This document shows, piece by piece, positions 24,871-33,756 of a stretch of 56,341 nt of DNA; the first letter of the stretch is position 1; each line of letters opens with the position of its first letter. The notes beneath the pieces were generated by a model. The model was not told the DNA's origin and made no database searches. It saw only the letters and a list, made by a program, of their open reading frames with translations. Location of the stretch: NCBI GenBank assembly GCA_900767585.1, contig CAAFZP010000091.1, positions 1 to 56,341 of the forward strand, given 5' to 3'. This stretch comes from Lachnospiraceae bacterium (lineage in GTDB: Bacteria; Bacillota; Clostridia; Lachnospirales; Lachnospiraceae). Both the position numbers and the translations under genes were made by a program.

Positions 24871-25146
24871 CTAACGAAACAGCCGCTTTGCGATTGCCGC
24901 GGCATGCTTCTTTCCTTTTTTTTCAGAATATAACATCCCCTGTATCGTTCCGGATAACTGGAGTTCGCCTTTCTCCAGATCCAGTTTCTCTGCATGCAGA
25001 TTTTGTCCTTTTATCGCCAGATGTTCCTCCGCTGTGTCAAGCTCCACGAGTGCCGGTTCCATCGAAATCACTTTCTCTACACCGGAAAGCATCATGCGAT
25101 TACGATGGGTAATACTGACTGAATGATTCTTTTCTTCTCGTTCCAT
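24871..25146 (-). CDS. yabP: Sporulation protein YabP
   Basis: A 91-residue YabP/YqfC-family protein: ITHRNRMMLSGVEKVISM near the N-terminus and IKGQNLHAEKLDLEKGELQLSG in the centre, a short beta-rich domain. YabP is made in the mother cell and acts with YabQ during spore coat and cortex formation. It abuts yabQ. Confidence 0.93.
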   Translation of the reverse strand: MEREEKNHSVSITHRNRMMLSGVEKVISMEPALVELDTAEEHLAIKGQNLHAEKLDLEKGELQLSGTIQGMLYSEKKGKKHAAAIAKRLFR

Positions 25147-25245
25147 GCATGCTCCTGCATACTTGCCTTAGCATAATATATGCAGAACTTCCTTCCGATA
25201 TGAATGCATGTGCTTTTCGCTCGGAAATACAACGCAAACAAAAAA

Positions 25246-25485
25246 TCAGATATATTCAAACATCTCTTTTGCATCTTCCTTTTTTGTGGAATCTGCAATC
25301 ATTGTCACACGTGCTTTTACCGATTTGTTTCCAAAAGCGATTTCAATGACATCTCCTACTTTCACATCATAAGACGCTTTTACAACCTTGTCATTTACCA
25401 TGACACGCCCTGCATCACAGGCATCATTGGCTACGGTTCTGCGTTTGATCAGACGGGAAACCTTTAAGTATTTATCAAGTCTCAT
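25246..25485 (-). CDS. rqcP: S4-domain protein RqcP (YabO)
   Basis: A 79-residue S4 RNA-binding protein starting MRLDKYLKVSRLIKRRTVA, with GRVMVNDKVVKASYDVKVGD as the second half of the S4 fold. RqcP works with RqcH on stalled 50S subunits to add alanine tails. The ribosome site is AAAGGAGATAT. It sits between hup and yabP as in Bacillus. Confidence 0.94.
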   Translation of the reverse strand: MRLDKYLKVSRLIKRRTVANDACDAGRVMVNDKVVKASYDVKVGDVIEIAFGNKSVKARVTMIADSTKKEDAKEMFEYI

Positions 25486-25524
25486 AATTTATATCTCCTT
25501 TGCTATGCACATACGCCACCATAT

Positions 25525-25560
25525 GAAAAAGCTGCCACGGATATACGCGACAGCTTTTTC
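25525..25560 (-). terminator. Terminator of hup
   Basis: GAAAAAGCTG and CAGCTTTTTC form a hairpin 23 bp after the hup stop. The gene behind it (rqcP) must be read by read-through or from its own promoter. Confidence 0.85.
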
Positions 25561-25582
25561 ATAATTCCTTTTGGAATCGATA

Positions 25583-25855
25583 TTAGTTTAAAGAATCCTT
25601 CAGTGCCTTACCAGCCTTGAACTTTGGTGTCTTAGAAGCTGCAATCTTCATAGTCTCGCCTGTTCTTGGGTTACGTCCCTCACGAGCTTCTCTCTCAGCA
25701 ACCTCAAATGTACCGAATCCAACTAACTGGATTTTCTCGCCATTCTTTAACTCTTCTGCTACTGTCTCTGTGAAAGCCTTCAGTGCCTTCTCAGCTTCTG
25801 TCTTCTTAAGTCCAGCCTTCTCAGCCATCTTTGCAACTAATTCATTCTTGTTCAT
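25583..25855 (-). CDS. hup: HU family DNA-binding protein
   Basis: A 90-residue HU protein: MNKNELVAKMAEKAGLKK at the start, GFGTFEVAEREAREGRNPRTGE for the DNA-binding arm, and KAGKALKDSLN at the end. It wraps and bends DNA as a nucleoid protein. A strong sigma-A promoter lies at 25954-25982, and codons are the optimal type of a highly expressed gene. Confidence 0.98.
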   Translation of the reverse strand: MNKNELVAKMAEKAGLKKTEAEKALKAFTETVAEELKNGEKIQLVGFGTFEVAEREAREGRNPRTGETMKIAASKTPKFKAGKALKDSLN

Positions 25856-25953
25856 CGAAATTTCCTCCTATAATGAAACGATGTTACTGACCACAGCCCC
25901 CGCGGCGGTCATATCTTGATATTCTCAGCTTTGTTGATAAAGCCCTACGCATA

Positions 25954-25982
25954 TTTATACCTTGTAACCCCTTGTTTGTCAA
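25954..25982 (-). promoter_or_regulatory. hup promoter
   Basis: TTGACA and TATAAA on the minus strand with a 17-bp spacer, about 100 bp upstream of the start codon. Confidence 0.8.
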
Positions 25983-26018
25983 GGAAAAAAGCCAATATTA
26001 TGCAAGAAACTGTCAAAA

Positions 26019-26567
26019 TCATCCTTCCATTTGTTTTCCAAGGAATTTTGCCGCAATCATCGCTGCTTTCATTTCTGATTCACCAATCTGCTTACTTCCT
26101 TCCCGGCTTAGCAGAATCACCGCACCGATGGCATCGCCCTCACAGATGATGGTCTGCACAATCTCGCCTTCATATTCATTTTCCCCATGTCCAAGTATCT
26201 TGATAAACTTCTTCTCGCCTTTTTTTGCAAGGATTGCTTCCCGGTCATTGATTGCATCCTCCAGCTCCCGGTGCAGGGATTTGCCAAGCAGTTCCTTCTT
26301 CGGAATCCCGGCAACTGCGATGATCTGATCCCGGTCACTCACGCACACACCACAGCCGAGACTTGCCGCAATCGCATCCACATATTCCTGTGCGAAGAGG
26401 GAAAGCTCTCCGATCGGAGAATATTTTTTTAACACGATCTCTCCATCTTTGTCCGTAAATATCTCAAGCGGGTCGCCCTCCCGAATCCGTAAAACTCTGC
26501 GGATCTCCTTTGGAACGACAATTCTGCCCAGTTCATCAATCCGTCTGACTATTCCTGTTGCTCGCAT
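26019..26567 (-). CDS. spoVT: Stage V sporulation protein T
   Basis: A 182-residue regulator. The N-terminal AbrB swapped-hairpin domain reads RRIDELGRIVVPKEIRRVLR; the C-terminal GAF-like domain starts near residue 57 and includes the IICEGDAIGAVILLSREG region. SpoVT tunes sigma-G genes in the forespore. The ribosome site is CAGGAGGAATTTTTAT. A sigma-G-like promoter lies upstream. Confidence 0.96.
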   Translation of the reverse strand: MRATGIVRRIDELGRIVVPKEIRRVLRIREGDPLEIFTDKDGEIVLKKYSPIGELSLFAQEYVDAIAASLGCGVCVSDRDQIIAVAGIPKKELLGKSLHRELEDAINDREAILAKKGEKKFIKILGHGENEYEGEIVQTIICEGDAIGAVILLSREGSKQIGESEMKAAMIAAKFLGKQMEG

Positions 26568-26620
26568 ATAAAAATTCCTCCTGCTTTCTTACACACTTTC
26601 CATATTTTGTGCTGTATAGG

Positions 26621-26650
26621 TAGTATGTAGAAAACCGGAGGAATTATACA
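26621..26650 (-). promoter_or_regulatory. Candidate sigma-G promoter of spoVT
   Basis: TGTATA and CATACTA on the minus strand with a 17-bp spacer match the sigma-F/sigma-G consensus. It lies about 55 bp before the ATG. spoVT is a sigma-G gene in Bacillus. Confidence 0.65.
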
Positions 26651-26744
26651 TAAAAATCGGGTATGCAAGCCATCGGTTTCAAAATCGTAAAATTTTTCAT
26701 TTTTTGAAACTGAACATAAAGAACATCTGTGCAAAAAGTTATCT

Positions 26745-27998
26745 TTATATTTTCCGTGGCAGCTTTTTCACGATACGTTCCAGTTCCACCACCACTGCCA
26801 GCCCGATGGCTATTCCCACGGCATACAAAATCAGAAGAACAATGTTGTCCTGAAAGCCCGTCCAGTCCGAAGCAATAATCGCCATTGCCGAATAATACAG
26901 ATTTTTCCCGGGTATCAGCGGAAGACACGCCGGAATGAACAGTATTGTCGTCGGCACTTTCAGAATGTACGCAAAAATTTCTCCGTAAATTCCCACCACA
27001 AATGCGGACATCAGCGTGGACACGAAAATGGAGAAGCCACCGTACTGCATGAGAAGAAACGTTGCCCAGCACAAAAAGCCGCCCACCATGGAAACCGCCA
27101 AGTATTTTTTCCGCATATTATAAATGATACAAAATCCCCAGGTGCCAAGCGCCGCAGCCAGCAGCTGAACAGCCCGCTCCAGCGCATGATAGGTTATTCC
27201 GGAGTCCATGATGTTTCCCTTTACCAGCATCAAAGACAGCATAAAGCCCGCCGCTATGCCGAATGCCTGCATCAGGCTGTCCATCAGTTTTTCAAAGCTG
27301 GAAATAATGTCGCCGCTTAAGATATAGCGGATGGAATTGGTAATGGCAACTCCCGGTATGAGCACCATGATATCGCCGATTAAAATCTGGTTTACATGAA
27401 GCCCCGGAACTATCCGGTTTATCAGGCTGACAAATGTACCCATCACAAACGAACACGCCACATTGAAAAACAGCTCGGAGGAGCAGATGCTCCACACCCA
27501 TTTCTGCATGGCGCAAATCACCAAAACCGCTATGCCCGCCACGAGGGCATCCTTAAAATCCCCGCCGAAAAAGAGAGTGAACATGGTTGCCGCAATAAGC
27601 TGCCCAATGTAACGCTGAAGCTCGCCCGGCTTTTCCTGTAATATCGCCAGCACACGTTCCTTTAATTCCGCCACCGCAATGGGATCTGCCGCACAATCCC
27701 GGCACAACTGGTTTAAGCTTTCCATTTTGCTACAGTCGATTGCCCCGCGCCTGGTTATCCGTCGGTTCTGTGTAACAGAATAATCGTCATTAAATTCCAC
27801 CGTTATCAGAATACTGGAGGTAATGGCGTACACGCTGACATGCTGGGCGCCGTACGCCTTGCCCAGCCGGTGCAGGCTGTTCTCAATCCGGGAGATTTCG
27901 CCGCCGGACTGGTACATGGCTTCCCCTATATTCAATAACTGTCTCACAAATATATCCGCATCCTGCTTGCCGGATATGTAATTCTTTTCTGCTTCCAT
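26745..27998 (-). CDS. Threonine/serine exporter family protein (ThrE type)
   Basis: A 417-residue protein joining both halves of the ThrE family. The soluble and N-terminal membrane part (about residues 12-270, with GEAMYQSGGEISRIENSLHRL and VLIPGVAITNSIRYIL) is followed by a second membrane part (about 280-400, with FIPACLPLIPGKNLYYS). About ten membrane helices are visible. Family members export threonine and serine or act as transporters of related compounds. The gene is monocistronic. Its codon use, with frequent GCC and CCG, is somewhat more GC-rich than that of its neighbours. The 200 bp downstream to 28198 hold no gene. Confidence 0.9.
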   Translation of the reverse strand: MEAEKNYISGKQDADIFVRQLLNIGEAMYQSGGEISRIENSLHRLGKAYGAQHVSVYAITSSILITVEFNDDYSVTQNRRITRRGAIDCSKMESLNQLCRDCAADPIAVAELKERVLAILQEKPGELQRYIGQLIAATMFTLFFGGDFKDALVAGIAVLVICAMQKWVWSICSSELFFNVACSFVMGTFVSLINRIVPGLHVNQILIGDIMVLIPGVAITNSIRYILSGDIISSFEKLMDSLMQAFGIAAGFMLSLMLVKGNIMDSGITYHALERAVQLLAAALGTWGFCIIYNMRKKYLAVSMVGGFLCWATFLLMQYGGFSIFVSTLMSAFVVGIYGEIFAYILKVPTTILFIPACLPLIPGKNLYYSAMAIIASDWTGFQDNIVLLILYAVGIAIGLAVVVELERIVKKLPRKI

Positions 27999-28198
27999 AT
28001 ATCACACTTTCCAAAGATACTTCGCATCCCTGCTTTGCCCTTTGCTGTCTTGACTTGCGCCCGCCTTCAATTTTCCCGACTTTTCAACGGCTCCTGCCGC
28101 TTTCGTTGCCTTCATAATTCTGACGCAATTCCTTCGTCATGGAATTCCCAACTACCGGAGCTTCTGAATGGCTCCTGTTGTTATAGCATATTGTTCTT

Positions 28199-29116
28199 TT
28201 ACATTCCGTCTTCTTTTCTAAGTCGTATCTGCATGATAATACACAAAACACCAAGTATCGGACATATTCCGGCCATAATTATAATCATGATTTTTATCAG
28301 GACCGGCAAACCTTTTTTTTCGGTTTCCACCGGAGCGGTTTCTGATGATTCATAAGACATCTTCCGCAAGTCTTCTCTCCAGGTACTCTGCTCATAATCC
28401 AGCCGGCCGATTGCATCATCAATCAAAGCCATCGTATCCGAATCTTCTTTTCTTGTTATCACATATATATAATCGCGGTCAAATTCTTCCACGATCCGTT
28501 CGTCTCCGATCTTCCGCAGGTTACTCGTAACAGCAGCTGCCACTGTTCCTTCCTGCAATGCCATGCGAAGTCCCTTTTCTGTCTCATAATAAACCGGCAT
28601 ATATGTAAAGCCATGTTCCCGCGCAAACCGGTCAAAGCTTCCATTTCGACTGTTTCCCCGCAGCATAGCTACACTGATCCCATCATATGTCTCATAATCA
28701 CCTGCGGCGATTGTATGATTGTCCGCCTTCACAGTCATGATTGTCGACGCAGTCCCTATATCTCTGGCAGAAAAAAGAAACTTTTTTTCACGTTCCGGTG
28801 TTTTTCTCGCACTGGTCAGTACGTCGATTTCTCCATTCTCAAGTGCCAGAAGCATATCTTCCCATCCGGAATCAAACCCCAGATATTCAAATTCCACATT
28901 TTCATAATCTGCAACTTTTTCCAGAAATTCATATCCATAGCCGCTTTTATTTCCTTCCGCGTCCATCATATGATATCCATCAAATTCAAAAAATCCAGCC
29001 TTTAAAACCTTCTGTGGCTGTGTATCCTGTGATGCCAGCGACATTTGCATCGTCCCTGTTGTCACAAATACAAGCAAGCCAAAAATGGCTAACAGCTTCT
29101 TATATTTTCGTTTCAT
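28199..29116 (-). CDS. Membrane-anchored solute-binding domain protein, possible truncated sensor
   Basis: A 305-residue protein: signal peptide (residues 1-29, no lipobox), a periplasmic-binding-protein type 2 domain (about 38-245, with GYGYEFLEKVADYENVEFEYL and LALENGEIDVLTSARKT), then a single C-terminal membrane helix (about 270-295) and a short basic tail. This domain-plus-helix layout is usual in sensors that continue into a kinase or GGDEF domain, but here the protein ends just after the helix. It follows a family 3 binding lipoprotein by 15 bp and has no permease nearby. Confidence 0.85.
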   Translation of the reverse strand: MKRKYKKLLAIFGLLVFVTTGTMQMSLASQDTQPQKVLKAGFFEFDGYHMMDAEGNKSGYGYEFLEKVADYENVEFEYLGFDSGWEDMLLALENGEIDVLTSARKTPEREKKFLFSARDIGTASTIMTVKADNHTIAAGDYETYDGISVAMLRGNSRNGSFDRFAREHGFTYMPVYYETEKGLRMALQEGTVAAAVTSNLRKIGDERIVEEFDRDYIYVITRKEDSDTMALIDDAIGRLDYEQSTWREDLRKMSYESSETAPVETEKKGLPVLIKIMIIIMAGICPILGVLCIIMQIRLRKEDGM

Positions 29117-29131
29117 AGAATCCCCTTTTTC

Positions 29132-29950
29132 CTAATAAGTTGTTCCCAATGCCCGTTCTGCATCTAATCCATATTTCTCCACGATTTTTCTGGTTGTACC
29201 ATCCCGATACATTTCCTGCAATGCTTCCTGCAATGCTTCCACAACATCCGATGTCTCCTCCACCGAAAATGCAACTCCAAGCTCAGATATAAACAAACTC
29301 TCATCGAGCAGCCGATATGCCATCGGATCCTCATTTACCAGCTGTTGCAATGCACTTTCATGACCTGCTACAGCATCGACATACCCATCCTGTAAGCAGG
29401 AATAAATCTCATTCATATTTGAAAATGTATAAATTTTCCTAACTTGCGGGATTCTGGAATCCTTTCCCGTCAAAAACAGATTTTCCGGTTTGCTCGACAC
29501 CTGTACTGCAATTGTCTTCTCTTTCAGATCCGATAATTTCCATATGGCACTGTTTGTCCGGACCGCAACCATCTGCCGGCTATACAAATACGGTCCTACC
29601 CACCGGTACGCATCTTCCCTGTCATTCATTGAAAAACTCCCCCACAGACAATCAACCGTTCCATCGGCGAGTTCCTGATCCTTGTGCTCCCACTCAATCT
29701 GTACAAATTCTGCTTCATATCCAATCCGGTTGCAGGCTTCCCGTGCCAGTTCAACATCGACACCCGCAAATTCTCCATTTTTGTCAAGGTAATTATAAGG
29801 TGCATAGTTATCACTTCCAATCACAAGGCTCTTTTTTTCCTGTGATTCTACAATTTTTTTACCGCATCCCGTGCAGCAGACTCCAACAGTAAGGATTAAA
29901 AACAAAATCCAGACGATTTCAAACATCCTCTTTTTCCCCATATTTCTCAT
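29132..29950 (-). CDS. Family 3 extracellular solute-binding lipoprotein
   Basis: A 272-residue binding protein. The signal peptide ends in a lipobox at CCTGCGKK (Cys about 29). The SBP_bac_3 domain has SDNYAPYNYLDKNGEFAGVDVELA near the N-terminus, the DGTVDCLWGSFSMNDRE segment and GLDAERALG at the end. Such proteins bind polar amino acids, often glutamine or cystine. No ABC permease or ATPase genes are adjacent; instead glnN lies 98 bp upstream and the membrane-anchored binding protein downstream. Two starts are possible, at 29950 and 9 bp further on. Confidence 0.88.
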   Translation of the reverse strand: MRNMGKKRMFEIVWILFLILTVGVCCTGCGKKIVESQEKKSLVIGSDNYAPYNYLDKNGEFAGVDVELAREACNRIGYEAEFVQIEWEHKDQELADGTVDCLWGSFSMNDREDAYRWVGPYLYSRQMVAVRTNSAIWKLSDLKEKTIAVQVSSKPENLFLTGKDSRIPQVRKIYTFSNMNEIYSCLQDGYVDAVAGHESALQQLVNEDPMAYRLLDESLFISELGVAFSVEETSDVVEALQEALQEMYRDGTTRKIVEKYGLDAERALGTTY

Positions 29951-30048
29951 TTCTCCTTTTGTTTATCTCCAAATCAGGCAATCGCAAAACATTCATCCCC
30001 TATTTTCTGACAGTTTCACGATTGCCTCTATCCCAAGTCTCTTTTTAA

Positions 30049-32166
30049 TTACAATATAAACATCAAATCCCCATAAGAAGGCATCGGCCACATCTCTTTG
30101 TCGACAATCATCTCCAGCTTGTCAACCGGTGTACGGAGTGCTGTCATAGCCGGCATGATCACATCCAGACAATATCTGGCGCGTTCCGGTCCCTCTTCCT
30201 TCTTCTCAATCTCCTCTGTCACTTCTGCCAGATGATTGAGTGCCTCATAGCTTTCTGCAAGCAGAGCAGATGTCTTCTCCAGAAGACGCTCCTGTACACT
30301 GACATTGTAGTTTCCGCCGGCTGCACGTACCTGATTCACGGACTCTGCAAGTACAGTTGTGTATTTCACAACAGCAGGAATAATCTGCTTCGTTGCCATA
30401 TCGATCATCGTTCTTGCCTCGATATTGATTGCCTTTGCATAGATCTCATACTGGATCTCAGCTCTTGCGGAAAGCTCAGCCTTTGTAAATACTTTGAAAT
30501 GCTCAAACATATCGATAGCTGCATCCGTCGTAAGCGCCGGAATTGCATCGACCATCGTTGGAAGATTCGGAAGTCCCCTGCGCTGTGCCTCTTCCTGCCA
30601 TTCCTTAGAGTATCCGTTTCCGCTGAAGATAATACGCTTATGCTTCTCTGTATATTCTACGATCAGAGCATTTAATTCCTTGTCGAAGTCTTCTGCCTTC
30701 TCCAGTCTGTCACAGGCCTCCTCAAACGCCTCTGCTGCGATCGTGTTCAAAACAACGTTGCAGTTCGACAGGGAATCCTGGGATCCAAGCATACGGAATT
30801 CGAACTTATTTCCGGTAAATGCAAACGGCGATGTACGGTTACGGTCTGTTGCATCCTTGCGGAAGTCCGGAAGTGTTGTAACTCCCGTTGCAAACTTCTC
30901 ACCCTTGATACTGTGGGTTGCCTCACCATTCTTCAGAATCTGGTCAAGCACGTCCTCAAGCTGATCACCAAGGAATACAGAAATCACGGCCGGAGGTGCT
31001 TCATTTCCGCCCAGTCTCTGATCATTTCCGACATCGGCTGCAGACACACGAAGCAGATCTGCATGCTCATCAACCGCCTTCAGGATACATGCAAGTACGA
31101 GGAGGAACATCTTATTTTCATGTGGATTCTTACCCGGTTCCAGCAGATTCACGCCATCATCGGAGGTCAACGACCAGTTGTTATGCTTTCCGGAACCATT
31201 TACCCCGGCAAACGGTTTCTCATGAAGCAGACAGCGCATACCATGACGGCTTGCTACCTTCTTCAAGATCCGCATCATGATCTGATTGTGATCCTGCGCG
31301 ATATTCACCGGTGCATAGATCGGTGCCAGCTCATGCTGTGCCGGAGCAACCTCATTGTGCTGTGTCTTCGCCGCAACGCCAAGCTTCCAGCACTCCTCAT
31401 TGACTTCCTTCATATAGGCACTGACACGCTGACGGATCGTACCAAGATAATGGTCATCCATCTCCTGGCCCTTCGGCGGCATTGCACCAAACAACGTACG
31501 TCCTGTATAGATCAGATCCTTACGCTTTAACCATTTTTCTTTATCAACCAGGAAATATTCCTGCTCGGCACCAACGGATGGTGTCACACGTTTTGCAGTT
31601 GTATTTCCAAACAATCTCAAGATACGGAGTGCCTGCTTGTTGACCGCCTCCATCGAACGAAGCAGCGGTGTCTTCTGGTCAAGTGCCTCTCCTGTGTACG
31701 AACAGAATGCGGTTGGTATACAAAGGATACCGCCTGCGGAATCATGACGTACAAACGCCGGAGATGTACAATCCCATGTCGTGTAGCCTCTCGCCTCAAA
31801 GGTTGCACGAAGTCCGCCGGATGGGAATGAAGATGCATCTGGCTCTCCCTGGATCAGCTCCTTACCGGAGAACGATAACAATACCTTTCCATTTTCCTTC
31901 GGTGCCGTAATAAATGCATCATGCTTTTCGGCTGTCACACCGGTCATCGGCTGGAACCAGTGACTGAAATGTGTTGCCCCCTTCTCGATCGCCCACTCCT
32001 TCATTTCGTGGGCTACTACGTCTGCAATCTCCAATGACAATTCCTTGCCCTCTTCGATTGTCTCCTTGAGTTCTTTGTAAACTTTCTTCGGAAGTCGTTC
32101 TTCCATGACCGCGTCGTTAAATACGTCACAGCCAAACAGCTCTGTTACGTTTACATTTTCTTCCAT
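30049..32166 (-). CDS. glnN: Glutamine synthetase type III
   Basis: A 705-residue GSIII, the long dodecameric form common in Bacteroidetes and Clostridia. Landmarks are the N-terminal ATHFSHWFQPMTGVTAEKHDAF, the ATP/glutamate site segment VGAEQEYFLVDKEKW, GVNGSGKHNNWSLTSDDG and NRTSPFAFTGNKFEFR. It makes glutamine from glutamate, ammonia and ATP. A perfect TTGACA promoter lies at 32245-32273. The gene may be co-transcribed with the two binding-protein genes downstream, since no terminator is visible between them. Confidence 0.97.
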   Translation of the reverse strand: MEENVNVTELFGCDVFNDAVMEERLPKKVYKELKETIEEGKELSLEIADVVAHEMKEWAIEKGATHFSHWFQPMTGVTAEKHDAFITAPKENGKVLLSFSGKELIQGEPDASSFPSGGLRATFEARGYTTWDCTSPAFVRHDSAGGILCIPTAFCSYTGEALDQKTPLLRSMEAVNKQALRILRLFGNTTAKRVTPSVGAEQEYFLVDKEKWLKRKDLIYTGRTLFGAMPPKGQEMDDHYLGTIRQRVSAYMKEVNEECWKLGVAAKTQHNEVAPAQHELAPIYAPVNIAQDHNQIMMRILKKVASRHGMRCLLHEKPFAGVNGSGKHNNWSLTSDDGVNLLEPGKNPHENKMFLLVLACILKAVDEHADLLRVSAADVGNDQRLGGNEAPPAVISVFLGDQLEDVLDQILKNGEATHSIKGEKFATGVTTLPDFRKDATDRNRTSPFAFTGNKFEFRMLGSQDSLSNCNVVLNTIAAEAFEEACDRLEKAEDFDKELNALIVEYTEKHKRIIFSGNGYSKEWQEEAQRRGLPNLPTMVDAIPALTTDAAIDMFEHFKVFTKAELSARAEIQYEIYAKAINIEARTMIDMATKQIIPAVVKYTTVLAESVNQVRAAGGNYNVSVQERLLEKTSALLAESYEALNHLAEVTEEIEKKEEGPERARYCLDVIMPAMTALRTPVDKLEMIVDKEMWPMPSYGDLMFIL

Positions 32167-32244
32167 GTTGTCTTCTAAACCTGTCCTTTCACGTTTCCTT
32201 AATTAATTTTGAAAGTTCTCCCCTTGTATTATTATTTTTTTTAT

Positions 32245-32273
32245 AGTATATTTTATGAAGTTTGCTTTGTCAA
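32245..32273 (-). promoter_or_regulatory. glnN promoter
   Basis: TTGACA and TATACT on the minus strand, 17 bp apart, about 75 bp upstream of the start codon. Confidence 0.8.
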
Positions 32274-32290
32274 ACAATATAATAGGTAAT

Positions 32291-32325
32291 ATGCCGCAAT
32301 CTTTTATTATCTGACGGCATTTTTA
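32291..32325 (+). terminator. Leader hairpin with T run before the NSS transporter
   Basis: ATGCCG and CGGCAT pair around an AT-rich loop, followed by TTTTTATT and then the AGGAGG ribosome site of the next gene. No plus-strand gene lies upstream, so this is either an attenuator of the transporter leader or an incidental structure. A TATAAT at 32278-32283 could be the -10. Confidence 0.5.
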
Positions 32326-32341
32326 TTCAGGAGGAAAATAT

Positions 32342-33697
32342 ATGCAACGGGAATCTTTTAAATCCCGTCTTGGTTTTTTGCTTGTTTCGGCAGGATGCGC
32401 TATCGGTATCGGAAATGTCTGGCGTTTCCCTTATGTCGCAGGCGAAAACGGAGGCGGTCTTTTTGTGCTCTTTTACTTGATTTTTCTGGTAATCATGGGA
32501 CTACCTGTTTTGACAATGGAATTCGCGGTCGGTCGTGCAAGCCGCAAGAGTGCGGTACTCGGGTACAAGGCGCTTGAAAAGCCCGGCAGTAAATGGCATA
32601 TCCACGGCTGGTTCGCCATGGCCGGATGCTATCTGCTGATGATGTATTACACAACCGTATCCGGCTGGATGCTTTCATATTTTTATAAGTTTGCAACCGG
32701 TGCATTTCATTCCGGTATGGACACAGACGCAACTTCTTCGGTGTTCACCGATCTGCTCGGTGATCCGATTCAGATGACGCTCTGGATGGCAATTATCGTC
32801 GTCGCAGGATTTCTCATCTGCAGCCGCGGCCTGCAAAATGGTCTGGAACGGATCAGCAAATTCATGATGCTGGCGTTGCTTGCACTGATCTTAATCTTAG
32901 TGATACATAGCCTGACATTATCCGGTGCGAAGGAAGGCTTGAAGTTCTACCTCGTGCCAAATGTAAAAACCGTCTCTGAAGTTGGTCTCAAAAACGTGAT
33001 CTCTGCTGCGATGAACCAGTCATTTTTTACCTTAAGCTTAGGTGTTGCGGCGATGGAAATCTTCGGAAGCTATATGAGCAAGGACAATACGCTCGCCGGG
33101 GAGGGCGTCCGTATCTGTGCACTTGATACATTTGTCGCAATCATGGCAGGACTGATCATCTTCCCGGCATGCTTCAGCTATGGTGTGGAAGTCGGTGCCG
33201 GTCCGAGTCTGATCTTCGTCACACTGCCAAACGTATTCGTGAATATGGCAGGCGGCAGGATCTGGGGAACATTGTTCTTCTTGTTCATGACATTTGCAAG
33301 CTTCTCGACGGTCATCGCCGTATTCGAGAACATCATTTCCTTCTGTATGGATATGTTCCACATCAGCCGGAACAAAGCGTCACTCATCAACTGCATTATC
33401 ATCCTGATCGCGAGCATGCCGTGTGTCCTTGGCTACAACGTATGGAGCAATGTGCATCTGATCGGCGGTCGTGACGTACTCGACACGGAAGACTTCTTAG
33501 TCAGCAACCTGCTGTTGCCGCTTGGATCACTCGTCTATCTGTTGTTCTGTGTTACCAAATGGGGATTTGGATTTGATAAGTATATCGAGGAAGCAAATAC
33601 CGGAAAAGGCTTGAAAATCAGCAAAAAGTTAAAGCCATATTTCCAGTTTATACTGCCGGTTTTGATTCTGATCATTCTGATTCAGGGATTGCTGTAG
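32342..33697 (+). CDS. Sodium-dependent transporter, NSS (SNF) family
   Basis: A 451-residue NSS transporter with about eleven helices. The first helix carries the sodium/substrate motif CAIGIGNVWRFPYVAGENGGG; PVLTMEFAVGRAS follows in helix 2, and NQSFFTLSLGVAAMEIFGSY lies in helix 6. Bacterial NSS proteins import amino acids such as tryptophan, leucine or alanine with Na+. The start has AGGAGG at good spacing. It is divergent from glnN and 59 bp upstream of the SulP gene, with which it may share a transcript. Confidence 0.94.
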   Translation: MQRESFKSRLGFLLVSAGCAIGIGNVWRFPYVAGENGGGLFVLFYLIFLVIMGLPVLTMEFAVGRASRKSAVLGYKALEKPGSKWHIHGWFAMAGCYLLMMYYTTVSGWMLSYFYKFATGAFHSGMDTDATSSVFTDLLGDPIQMTLWMAIIVVAGFLICSRGLQNGLERISKFMMLALLALILILVIHSLTLSGAKEGLKFYLVPNVKTVSEVGLKNVISAAMNQSFFTLSLGVAAMEIFGSYMSKDNTLAGEGVRICALDTFVAIMAGLIIFPACFSYGVEVGAGPSLIFVTLPNVFVNMAGGRIWGTLFFLFMTFASFSTVIAVFENIISFCMDMFHISRNKASLINCIIILIASMPCVLGYNVWSNVHLIGGRDVLDTEDFLVSNLLLPLGSLVYLLFCVTKWGFGFDKYIEEANTGKGLKISKKLKPYFQFILPVLILIILIQGLL

Positions 33698-33756
33698 CCG
33701 GATCCGGGGAGAGCGTTATACTACATTTTAAATAAAGCAAAAAGGATTTTACTGAT

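Noticed and set aside
27999..28198. Small gene in the 200 bp between the ThrE-type gene and the binding protein
   Set aside because: No frame with a ribosome site; only short imperfect repeats are visible.
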